This document shows, piece by piece, positions 1 to 5,608 of a DNA stretch of 11,300 nucleotides. Position 1 is the stretch's first letter. Every line of letters starts with the position of its first letter. The position numbers and the translations under genes are program-made. The notes below the pieces were generated by a model. That model ran no database searches. It was not told the DNA's origin and worked only from the letters and a program-made list of their open reading frames with translations. The stretch lies in the NCBI GenBank assembly GCA_934553185.1, contig CAKTFF010000036.1, forward strand, positions 1 to 11,300. Direction: 5' to 3'. The stretch is from an uncultured Devosia sp. GTDB lineage: Bacteria; Pseudomonadota; Alphaproteobacteria; Rhizobiales; Devosiaceae.

Positions 1-1
1 C

Positions 2-79
2 GCCTGCCGCGCTCTTTACGCTATGGTCGGCTTTATCGGGAAGCCTGCGCAGCAGGTTTGGGGCTTCCTGAACCAATAA
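2..79 (+). CDS. 3' end of an unidentified protein gene (partial)
   Basis: Reading from base 2 gives 25 residues ending in GKPAQQVWGFLNQ and a TAA stop at 77-79. The visible part has a short hydrophobic stretch (ALYAMVGFIG) and a polar end. The frame is supported mainly by its position: the stop is followed 15 bp later by a strong intrinsic terminator on the same strand, as expected for the last gene of a transcript. I do not recognise the family from so few residues. Another frame is also open here, so the assignment is tentative. Confidence 0.4.
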   Translation, partial: ACRALYAMVGFIGKPAQQVWGFLNQ

Positions 80-94
80 CCGCCAGGGAGGCGG

Positions 95-127
95 AAAAAG
101 CCGGCCTCGCAAGAGAGCCGGCTTTTT
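95..127 (+). terminator. Rho-independent terminator
   Basis: An 11-bp perfect inverted repeat, AAAAAGCCGGC at 95-105 and GCCGGCTTTTT at 117-127. The stem extends past one bulged A by three more pairs (CTC/GAG) to a GCAA (GNRA) tetraloop at 109-112. The T tract at 123-127 suits + strand termination of the gene ending at 79. The A tract on the other arm means it could also act on - strand transcripts. Confidence 0.88.
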
Positions 128-164
128 CAATTCCGGGGGTGCGGCGAATGGCGCAGATCAATGC

Positions 165-190
165 GGAACGTCTCTCACCTTCGCGACGTT
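165..190 (+). promoter_or_regulatory. Candidate EcfG (general stress response) promoter
   Basis: GGAAC at 165-169 and CGTT at 187-190 are separated by 17 bp. This matches the promoter consensus of the alphaproteobacterial general stress sigma factor (GGAAC-N16/17-CGTT). Transcription would start near 197, giving a leader of roughly 80 nt before the PRC-barrel gene at 278. The site sits after the upstream terminator and before the gene, as a real promoter should. The match is seen in the sequence; stress control is inferred. Confidence 0.65.
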
Positions 191-277
191 ACTCGATCAT
201 CTGGACCGCACGGTGCTCCACCGGCAAGTTTTGCACCATGCGGCCCGTCCATCTGACAATGAACAACGGAGCCTACA

Positions 278-1060
278 ATGATCCGCACCCTTTTGGCCAC
301 TACGGCCCTTGCAGCCCTGTTCACCACTGGTGCCATAGCTCAGGACGCCACGACCCCGGCTGCGCCCGCCACGACCGAAGCGCCTGCCGCCCCAGCAGGT
401 GACGCAATGGCTCCGGCTGGCGATGCGATGGCACCGGCCACCGGCAATGAAATGGCCCCGGCTGCTCCCGCTGGCGACGCAATGGCACCGGCCACCACCG
501 ATGCTGCTGCACCCACCGCAGCCGACCCAACCATGGGCGCTGACGTTGAATCCGGCGCCATGGAAGAAACCGATATCAACGAGCCCTTCGACCTTTCGGC
601 CGGCTATACCGCTGTTGATACCGACAATCTCGGCTCCGAGCTGATTGATCAGCCCGTCTATTCCTCGACCGGCGATGACGCTGAAGAAATCGGCAACATC
701 ACCGACCTGGTCTTCGCCGAAGATGGTCGGATCACCGCTGTGGTGATCGGCGTCGGTGGTTTCCTCGGGATCGGCGAAAAGTCTGTTGCTGTTGACTTCC
801 AGTCGCTCGAATTTACCCTCGCTGCCGACAACACCGAGCGTTGGGTTGTCCCCACCACGGCTGACGCTCTGACCTCGGCTCCCGATTTCGTTTGGGAAGA
901 AGACGAGCCGGCTGACGGCGATGACGTCAATGCAGACGGCACCGTGACCACCGATGGGGCCATGACCACTGACGGCACCATGACCACCGATGGTACGGCC
1001 ACGGGCAATGGCGACGCGATGGCTCCAGCCGATCCGGCAGTTGCCCCCGCAACCAACTAA
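278..1060 (+). CDS. Secreted PRC-barrel domain protein with low-complexity arms
   Basis: The product has 260 residues. Residues 1-22 form a Sec signal peptide ending near AIAQ, so the protein should be periplasmic. Residues 23-100 are Ala/Pro/Thr-rich with repeated GDAMAP units. One PRC-barrel domain spans about 115-200, with the core GGFLGIGEKSVAV. The tail repeats MTTDG and ends with another GDAMAP unit. PRC barrels are small beta-barrel modules found in ribosome maturation, photosynthetic and envelope proteins; the ligand here is unknown. GGAG at 268-271 is well placed for the ATG. The gene lies behind an EcfG-type promoter and before a paralogue (1132-2064), which suggests a stress-induced envelope role, but this is inference. 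The family call is firm and the function is not known. Confidence 0.9.
   Translation: MIRTLLATTALAALFTTGAIAQDATTPAAPATTEAPAAPAGDAMAPAGDAMAPATGNEMAPAAPAGDAMAPATTDAAAPTAADPTMGADVESGAMEETDINEPFDLSAGYTAVDTDNLGSELIDQPVYSSTGDDAEEIGNITDLVFAEDGRITAVVIGVGGFLGIGEKSVAVDFQSLEFTLAADNTERWVVPTTADALTSAPDFVWEEDEPADGDDVNADGTVTTDGAMTTDGTMTTDGTATGNGDAMAPADPAVAPATN
417..496 (+). repeat. Direct repeats coding for GDAMAP units
   Basis: A 26-bp unit at 417-442 recurs at 471-496 with two differences, both at third codon positions. Further degenerate copies lie just before and between them. They encode the Ala/Pro-rich GDAMAP repeats of the first PRC-barrel protein. Such a repeat can change in copy number by slippage. 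Confidence 0.75.
944..997 (+). repeat. Three tandem 18-bp repeats coding for TTDG units
   Basis: Three consecutive 18-bp units (944-961, 962-979, 980-997) differ at only a few positions. They encode the C-terminal V/M-TTDG-A/T repeats of the first PRC-barrel protein. The reading frame is kept through all copies. Confidence 0.75.
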
Positions 1061-1083
1061 TTGGTCGGGTATTACCTCTAGTG

Positions 1084-1116
1084 AAGGGCTGGCCCTCGGG
1101 CCGGCCCTTTTCGTTT
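1084..1116 (+). terminator. Terminator-like hairpin between the two PRC-barrel genes
   Basis: Bases 1084-1095 pair with 1098-1109 as a GC-rich stem of 11 usable pairs, one of them G:U, with a CTCG loop. The sequence TTTTCGTTTT follows directly. This is a good intrinsic terminator, or attenuator, for the first gene. The second gene starts only 16 bp after it, so that gene needs read-through or a promoter further upstream. Confidence 0.75.
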
Positions 1117-1131
1117 TGTCGGAGAAAAGCC

Positions 1132-2064
1132 ATGCTGCGCCCCCTTCTGTCCGCTTCTGCCCTCGCTTTAATGCTGGGCCAACCTGCTCTGGCGCAGGAG
1201 GCCGTTGCGCCAGCCGCTCCATCCCAGCTCGAGCAAAGCGGGCTCACACCGCCCACCCTTCTGTCGGAAGGCTATACAACCGGCGGCGAGGATGTTCTTG
1301 TGACCCAGCTTCTGGGACAGACCGTTTTCTCCTCTGCGGAAGATGAAGCCGAAGAGATCGGCACGATCAACAACATGGTGGTCACTTCCGGTCTTGGCAT
1401 CTCTGCCGTGGTGATCGGCGTCGGCGGCTTTCTCGGCGTCGGCGAAAAGGATGTGGCCGTCGATTTCTCCGAGCTCGAATGGACGCTTCTCGAGGATGGC
1501 TCCCGTCGCTGGGTTCTGGCCACCACCGCCGATGCGCTTGGGCAGGCGCCAGCCTTTATCTGGGCCGACAGCGAGGAAACCACGGGCGAACCCGCCCTCA
1601 CCCCGGAGCAGGAAGAGCAGCAGCTGGTGGAAGGCGATCCCAACGCCACCGCTATCGATCCCGCGCTAACCACCGATCAGCCTGAAACAACAACCACCAC
1701 CCAGCCCGCACCGATCGATCGCACTGGCTTCAGCGACTTCGATGAAAACGGCCTCACAGCAGAAGAACTGCGCGGGATTGGCGTTTATGGCATCAATGAC
1801 GAGCTGATCGGCACGATCGGCGACATCATCCCCAATGCCGATGGTAGCTTCGACGCCGTGATCGTCGATGTGGGCGGGTTTCTAGGCTTGGGCGCCAAGC
1901 CTGTCGCGGTAGGGTTTGAGAACCTGGCCTTCTCGGCCGACACCTTCGGCAACCGCTACCTGTTTCTCAACACCACACGCGAGCAACTCGAAGCGCAAAG
2001 CGCCTATGATCCGGCAACCTACCCTGCCGACCGCCAAGCCCAGCGCATGGTGATAACGCCTTAG
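1132..2064 (+). CDS. Secreted protein with two PRC-barrel domains
   Basis: The product has 310 residues from the ATG at 1132, which has GGAG at 1121-1124. An in-frame GTG at 1081 is rejected because it lies in the terminator hairpin and would bury the signal peptide. Residues 1-22 are a signal peptide ending ALAQ. PRC-barrel 1 spans about 55-145 and barrel 2 about 207-295. An acidic, Thr-rich linker (148-195) joins them. Each barrel has a VGGFLGxG core; the first is very close to the barrel of the upstream protein, the second is more diverged (VDVGGFLGLGAKPVAV). The pair probably arose by tandem duplication plus an internal domain duplication. The product is predicted to be periplasmic, with unknown function. 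Confidence 0.9.
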   Translation: MLRPLLSASALALMLGQPALAQEAVAPAAPSQLEQSGLTPPTLLSEGYTTGGEDVLVTQLLGQTVFSSAEDEAEEIGTINNMVVTSGLGISAVVIGVGGFLGVGEKDVAVDFSELEWTLLEDGSRRWVLATTADALGQAPAFIWADSEETTGEPALTPEQEEQQLVEGDPNATAIDPALTTDQPETTTTTQPAPIDRTGFSDFDENGLTAEELRGIGVYGINDELIGTIGDIIPNADGSFDAVIVDVGGFLGLGAKPVAVGFENLAFSADTFGNRYLFLNTTREQLEAQSAYDPATYPADRQAQRMVITP

Positions 2065-2074
2065 GGGCGTTATC
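2052..2074. repeat. Inverted repeat across two convergent stop codons
   Basis: GATAACGCC at 2052-2060 and GGCGTTATC at 2066-2074 form a perfect 9-bp inverted repeat with a 5-base loop. The loop holds most of the TAG stop of the second PRC-barrel gene (2062-2064). The right arm holds the TAA stop of the convergent response-regulator gene (2070-2072). There is no T tract, so a bidirectional transcript-end structure is possible but unproven. Confidence 0.7.
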
Positions 2075-2477
2075 CCGCCTGCTGCGGCAGCATATCGGCT
2101 GGAAAGCGGGCAACATAGGCTTGCAGCGCATGCTCGGTCAGCGGCTTGCGGATGAACTGTGCTGTATCAGGCAATTCGTCCGCACTTGGCTGGATGACGC
2201 CCGATGTCACGAGGATACGAATATGGGGCCACACATGGTTTACATGATTGGCCAACGTCGTGCCATTGCGTGAGCCCGACATCTGCACATCGGTCAGGAG
2301 AAAGCTGACCCGCTCGCCATTGCCCTGCAGATAAGCCAGCGCCGAGGACACGTCCTGCGCTTCTGCTGGATCAAAACCCATCCCCTCCAACATGTCGGTC
2401 AAATCCATCCGGATCAGCGGATCGTCTTCAACAACAAGCGCCAGCGGTCGTATATCACAGTTGAAATAGTCACCCAT
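2070..2477 (-). CDS. Single-domain response regulator (receiver only)
   Basis: The product has 135 residues and only a receiver domain. The acidic pocket is E17-D18-D19, the phospho-acceptor is D63 (LLTDVQMSG), the switch region is T91-S92 and the conserved lysine is K111 (FIRKP). There is no output domain, so it probably works by protein contact or in a phosphorelay. I use the ATG at 2477 because the receiver fold starts directly after it. A longer frame reaches 2579 but adds 34 unconserved residues across a likely terminator. The purine-rich AGGGAA directly before the ATG is closer than usual for a ribosome site. The partner kinase is not in the window. The gene converges on the second PRC-barrel gene with a 5-bp gap. 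Confidence 0.85.
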   Translation of the reverse strand: MGDYFNCDIRPLALVVEDDPLIRMDLTDMLEGMGFDPAEAQDVSSALAYLQGNGERVSFLLTDVQMSGSRNGTTLANHVNHVWPHIRILVTSGVIQPSADELPDTAQFIRKPLTEHALQAYVARFPADMLPQQAG

Positions 2478-2550
2478 TTCCCTGCAACGCGAAGCACTTA
2501 GCTCGGTTGCAGCGGCCGCGTGAATTTTTTTAGCGGTATGGAACGAACAA

Positions 2551-2570
2551 GGGCCCGCTTGCGCGAGCCC
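2551..2570 (-). terminator. Possible weak terminator after fliJ
   Basis: On the - strand, GGGCTCGC and GCGGGCCC form an 8-position stem with one mismatch around a four-base loop, followed by TTGTTCG. It lies 26 bp past the fliJ stop and before the next - strand gene, so it would end the fliI-fliJ transcript. The T tract is poor, so the call is tentative. Confidence 0.35.
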
Positions 2571-2596
2571 TCCAACCAAGGTCTCAAAACTGATGC

Positions 2597-3010
2597 TTAA
2601 TGGCGCGAGAAGCGCAGACGCCCGATCTCGTCATATTCGGCCTGTTCGTTTTTCAGCTGCTCGGCCGCTTCGCGCTGATGCTCGCGCTGATCGAGCAATT
2701 CGACCTTCTTAAGGTCCTCCAACGCTTCGGCCAGGGCGTCCTGCGCTCCTTCGAGCTTGGCGCGCATGTCTTTTGCCGAATTCAGCAGATTGTCGCGGCG
2801 GGAAAGCGCCGCCCGGGCAAAGGTGGAGTAAGCGAAATGAGCGATGTCGGAAATGCCGGTCTTGGTATGCTCGATCTCGATCTGCTGGTCGAGTTCGGCG
2901 GCCATGCGCTCGAAGTCGTTGACCATCATCTCGATCTGGGCGACCTGCCGGCGTTTTTCGTCCACCTGGAACTTCTTGAGCCGGATGAGGCTTTCGGATC
3001 GCGATTTCAA
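2597..3010 (-). CDS. fliJ: Flagellar export chaperone FliJ
   Basis: The product has 137 residues, mostly one long charged helical coiled coil, with the N-terminal signature LIRLKKFQVDEKRRQVAQIE of alphaproteobacterial FliJ. FliJ is the soluble stalk of the flagellar type III export ATPase: it contacts the FliI ring and FlhA and recycles export chaperones. The start is TTG at 3010, not ATG. AAGGAG (plus-strand 3019-3024) sits 8 bases before it, and the MKSR-type N-terminus fits the family. The gene follows fliI with a 52-bp gap, in the usual fliI-fliJ order. Confidence 0.92.
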   Translation of the reverse strand: MKSRSESLIRLKKFQVDEKRRQVAQIEMMVNDFERMAAELDQQIEIEHTKTGISDIAHFAYSTFARAALSRRDNLLNSAKDMRAKLEGAQDALAEALEDLKKVELLDQREHQREAAEQLKNEQAEYDEIGRLRFSRH

Positions 3011-3062
3011 GACCTGTACTCCTTACACACCAAGTCAGTTCCGGAACAAGAACGCTGTTCCT

Positions 3063-4391
3063 TCAGCCTGCCGCGCCCGCCTCGTCCACGATGGCCTTGA
3101 GCATGGAATACCCCTCGGCAATCGATGATGTCTCCTCCCGGCTCTGGCTCAAAAAGCCTTCCAGCGCCGGATTGATGGCGATCGCGCGGTCCACTTTCGG
3201 ATCTGACCCCTTCCGGTAAGCCCCCAGCCGGATCAGTTCCTCCATGTCGGAAAATATCGACATGAGTTCCCGCGCCTTGGCCAGAACCGGCCGGAAATCG
3301 GCCGGAACACACCCTGGCATGGTGCGCGAGATGGACCGAAGCACGTTCACTGCCGGGTAACGACCCCGTTCGGCAATGCCGCGCTCCATTACGATGTGCC
3401 CGTCGAGAATACCGCGCACGGCATCGGCAATGGGCTCATTGTGATCATCACCTTCCACCAAAACGGTAAAAAGACCGGTAACGGAACCTGTTGAAGGCGT
3501 GCCCGGACCTGCTCTTTCCAGCAAGCGCGGCAATTCGGTGAAAACCGTGGGCGGATACCCCTTTGCCGTGGGCGGTTCGCCGATCGCCAGGCCAATCTCG
3601 CGCTGCGCCATGGCAAAGCGGGTCAGCGAGTCCATCATGCAAAGCACCCGCTTGCCCTGGTCGCGGAAAAACTCGCTTAAGGCCATGCTGAGGTAAGCGG
3701 CCTGCCGCCGCATCAGCGCCGCCTCGTCACTGGTGGCCACCACCACCACAGCGCGCCGCAGCCCCTCTTCACCCAGATATTCCTGGATGAACTCGTGCAC
3801 TTCCCGGCCCCGCTCGCCGATCAACCCGATCACCGACACGTCCACATCGGTATTGCGCGCCAGCATACTCATCAGCACCGATTTACCGACACCAGAGCCA
3901 GCAAAGATGCCCATGCGCTGCCCCTCGCAGAGCGTCGTGAACGTATTGAGGCATCGCACCCCCAGGTTCAGCGGATCGCCCACCCGCACGCGGTCATGGG
4001 CCAGCAGCGGGTCCTGCCGCAGGGGAAACGCCTCGGCGCCACGCGGCAACGGCCCCTTGCCGTCGATCGGCTCGCCATTGGCATTGACCACGCGGCCCAG
4101 CCAGCCTTCGGAGGGAAACACCGCCCCGTCATGGCGCTGGAACACGGCCTTGCAGCCCATGCGCACCCCGCCTAGTTGCCCGAACGGCAGACACAACGCA
4201 TGTCCGTTCTTGAAGCCGATGATTTCGGCGGCCAGAAACTCGCCATTCACCGTCTCGATCTGCACCCGGCCGCCAACGCGCAATTCGCGCACCGGTCCGA
4301 CGATTTCGATCAGCAGCCCCTGCACGGACTTGACCCGTCCGAACACTTCAACATCGTCGATCGCGTTTATGGCTGAGATGAGCGCCTTCAT
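3063..4391 (-). CDS. fliI: Flagellar type III export ATPase FliI
   Basis: The product has 442 residues, a normal length for FliI. It is related to the F1 ATPase beta subunit and energises export of flagellar proteins at the base of the hook-basal body. The N-terminal beta-barrel region is about 1-100. The P-loop is AGSGVGKS at 164-171, the conserved GERGREV motif is at 192-198 and Walker B is VLCMMD ending at D254. The stretch [13 protein letters not shown] (271-283) is typical of FliI. The ATG at 4391 has GGAAGG four bases before it. The gene is transcribed away from ctrA, and FliJ follows it. No break or missing catalytic residue was found. Confidence 0.97.
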   Translation of the reverse strand: MKALISAINAIDDVEVFGRVKSVQGLLIEIVGPVRELRVGGRVQIETVNGEFLAAEIIGFKNGHALCLPFGQLGGVRMGCKAVFQRHDGAVFPSEGWLGRVVNANGEPIDGKGPLPRGAEAFPLRQDPLLAHDRVRVGDPLNLGVRCLNTFTTLCEGQRMGIFAGSGVGKSVLMSMLARNTDVDVSVIGLIGERGREVHEFIQEYLGEEGLRRAVVVVATSDEAALMRRQAAYLSMALSEFFRDQGKRVLCMMDSLTRFAMAQREIGLAIGEPPTAKGYPPTVFTELPRLLERAGPGTPSTGSVTGLFTVLVEGDDHNEPIADAVRGILDGHIVMERGIAERGRYPAVNVLRSISRTMPGCVPADFRPVLAKARELMSIFSDMEELIRLGAYRKGSDPKVDRAIAINPALEGFLSQSREETSSIAEGYSMLKAIVDEAGAAG

Positions 4392-4410
4392 TTCGCCTTC
4401 CGCTTGCCCT

Positions 4411-4450
4411 CTTAGGCGTCCAACATGGTTTCCATCATCCCCCGCCTAAG
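4411..4450. repeat. Inverted repeat upstream of fliI
   Basis: CTTAGGCG at 4411-4418 and CGCCTAAG at 4443-4450 are a perfect 8-bp inverted repeat with a 24-base spacer. The spacer itself holds ATGG-TTT-CCAT. The element is 20 to 60 bases upstream of the fliI start, so it could be an operator or a structure in the fliI leader. Confidence 0.6.
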
Positions 4451-4453
4451 GGC

Positions 4454-4464
4454 GACTCCGAATC
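4454..4464. promoter_or_regulatory. Pair of GANTC (CcrM methylation) sites, distal
   Basis: GACTC (4454-4458) and GAATC (4460-4464) are separated by one base. GANTC is the target of the cell-cycle adenine methylase CcrM of alphaproteobacteria, and its methylation state affects the ctrA promoter in Caulobacter. The sites are seen directly; their use here is inferred. Confidence 0.55.
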
Positions 4465-4573
4465 GCAGAGTAACCCAACATTAAGCAAATCGCGCTATTC
4501 CAAGCGGTGGCGTGACCGGTCTGCAACACTGCATGAAGCCTCCGCCAAACCCCTGACATAGCAGCAATTGCAT

Positions 4574-4587
4574 GAGTCCAGTGAGTC
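4574..4587. promoter_or_regulatory. Pair of GANTC (CcrM methylation) sites, proximal
   Basis: Two GAGTC sites (4574-4578 and 4583-4587) lie four bases apart, just before the AT-rich block with the TTAA cluster. They are about 225-240 bp upstream of the ctrA start codon, a plausible position for a methylation-sensitive upstream promoter like Caulobacter ctrA P1. Confidence 0.6.
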
Positions 4588-4589
4588 GC

Positions 4590-4638
4590 TTAATGCGGCT
4601 ACTTAAACCATTTTCTTAAGAAAAATTGATAAGATTAA
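4590..4638. promoter_or_regulatory. TTAA cluster and 14-bp palindrome (possible CtrA sites)
   Basis: TTAA occurs at 4590, 4603 and 4616 with an exact 13-bp period, and as TTAACC at 4635. The third copy is the centre of the perfect palindrome TTTTCTTAAGAAAA (4611-4624). CtrA boxes are normally TTAA-N7-TTAA (11-bp period), and no exact copy is present here. The cluster is a candidate autoregulatory site with unusual spacing, not a proven one. Confidence 0.4.
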
Positions 4639-4810
4639 CCGTTGTTTTTCAACGAGTTAGACTAAATTGACCCTAACGGCATTTGCGTATTGCCGAAACG
4701 AATTAAACTTTGTTAACTAATTGGGCTTAGGCTTCAGTCATATCCAGTAGGGTTGGCGTGGACAGTCCAGGTCCACAGTTCCAGCAGGAACGAATGGCAA
4801 GGGGAATATA

Positions 4811-5518
4811 ATGCGGGTACTCCTTATTGAGGACGACAGCGCGACTGCGCAGAGCATCGAATTGATGCTGAAGTCCGAAAGTTTCAACGTCTATACCACC
4901 GACCTCGGTGAAGAAGGCGTCGATCTCGGCAAGCTCTATGATTACGACATCATCCTGCTCGATCTAAACCTGCCCGATATGAGCGGCTATGAGGTGCTTC
5001 GCACCCTGCGCGTCGCCAAGGTGCAGACGCCCATCCTGATCCTGTCCGGCCTCGCCGGTATTGAGGACAAGGTGCGTGGTCTCGGCTTCGGTGCCGACGA
5101 CTACATGACCAAGCCCTTCCACAAGGACGAACTCGTGGCCCGCATCCACGCCATCGTCCGCCGCTCCAAGGGTCACGCCCAGTCGGTCATCACCACCGGC
5201 GACCTCACCGTCAACCTGGACACCAAGACCGTCGAAGTGCAGACCCAGCGGGTGCACCTCACCGGCAAGGAATACCAGATGCTCGAGCTGCTCTCCCTCC
5301 GCAAGGGGACCACGCTCACCAAGGAAATGTTCCTCAACCACCTTTATGGCGGCATGGACGAACCCGAACTCAAGATCATCGACGTCTTCATCTGCAAGCT
5401 GCGCAAGAAGCTGTCGGTCGCCACGGGCGGCAAGAACTACATCGAAACCGTCTGGGGCCGCGGCTATGTGCTGCGCGAGCCCGATGCAGACGAAGGCTAC
5501 AACGAAAACGTCGCCTGA
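4811..5518 (+). CDS. ctrA: Cell-cycle master response regulator CtrA
   Basis: The product has 235 residues. The receiver domain is about 1-120: acidic pocket E7-D8-D9, phospho-acceptor D51 (LLDLNLPD), lysine K101 in [15 protein letters not shown]. The winged-helix OmpR-type DNA-binding domain is about 128-225 ([12 protein letters not shown], then [14 protein letters not shown]). CtrA controls flagellar, division and cell-cycle genes; it is phosphorylated through CckA-ChpT, and ChpT is encoded at 7539-8234. Caulobacter CtrA ends in small hydrophobic residues recognised for ClpXP degradation; this one ends in VA, compatible with that but not proof. AAGGGG at 4799-4804 sets the ATG. The gene is divergent from fliI and closed by a strong terminator. 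Confidence 0.97.
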   Translation: MRVLLIEDDSATAQSIELMLKSESFNVYTTDLGEEGVDLGKLYDYDIILLDLNLPDMSGYEVLRTLRVAKVQTPILILSGLAGIEDKVRGLGFGADDYMTKPFHKDELVARIHAIVRRSKGHAQSVITTGDLTVNLDTKTVEVQTQRVHLTGKEYQMLELLSLRKGTTLTKEMFLNHLYGGMDEPELKIIDVFICKLRKKLSVATGGKNYIETVWGRGYVLREPDADEGYNENVA

Positions 5519-5546
5519 TCCCTCCAGACATTTGCCCATCTGCAAG

Positions 5547-5577
5547 ACCCCGTGTGACACATGTCGCGCGGGGTTTT
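5547..5577 (+). terminator. Rho-independent terminator of ctrA
   Basis: Bases 5547-5558 pair fully with 5563-5574 (12 bp, two G:U pairs) around an ACAT loop, followed by TTTTC. It lies 28 bp after the ctrA stop. It also contains the ATG at 5561 that could otherwise extend the next gene, an argument for the later start at 5609. Confidence 0.88.
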
Positions 5578-5608
5578 CATTTCGTCCCTCCCCTGCTTTG
5601 CTGTTCCG

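Larger units (their letters stand above)
4392..4810. promoter_or_regulatory. fliI-ctrA divergent control region
   Basis: This 419-bp stretch has no convincing gene and is clearly more AT-rich than its surroundings between about 4590 and 4740. It holds: an 8-bp inverted repeat near fliI (4411-4418 / 4443-4450); four GANTC sites (4454, 4460, 4574, 4583); TTAA tetramers at 4481, 4590, 4603, 4616, 4635, 4703 and 4713; a 14-bp palindrome at 4611-4624; CGTTG-TTTTT-CAACG at 4640-4654; and a small hairpin at 4758-4776. It must contain the promoters of both fliI and ctrA. I could not fix a -35/-10 pair with confidence; TTGACC at 4667-4672 is one possible -35. A ribosome site AAGGGG (4799-4804) precedes ctrA. 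Confidence 0.8.

Noticed and set aside
1081..1131. GTG start 17 codons upstream for the second PRC-barrel protein
   Set aside because: It lies in a terminator hairpin and would place a basic stretch before a clean signal peptide; the ATG at 1132 has its own GGAG.
197..1222. Long open frames on the - strand opposite the PRC-barrel genes
   Set aside because: They are shadows of repetitive, GC-rich coding sequence, are Gly/Arg/His-rich without domain pattern, and have no ribosome site.
3038..3047. GTTCCGGAAC palindrome between fliI and fliJ, read as a possible EcfG or operator site
   Set aside because: GGAAC is present on both strands but no CGTT follows at the right distance, and a 10-bp palindrome alone is weak evidence.
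3733..4449. 238-residue + strand frame opposite fliI
   Set aside because: It is Ser/Thr/Pro/Arg-rich shadow coding from the high-GC third positions of fliI.
5561..5608. Extended N-terminus for the sigma factor
   Set aside because: This ATG is inside the ctrA terminator and the added residues do not resemble the family N-terminus.
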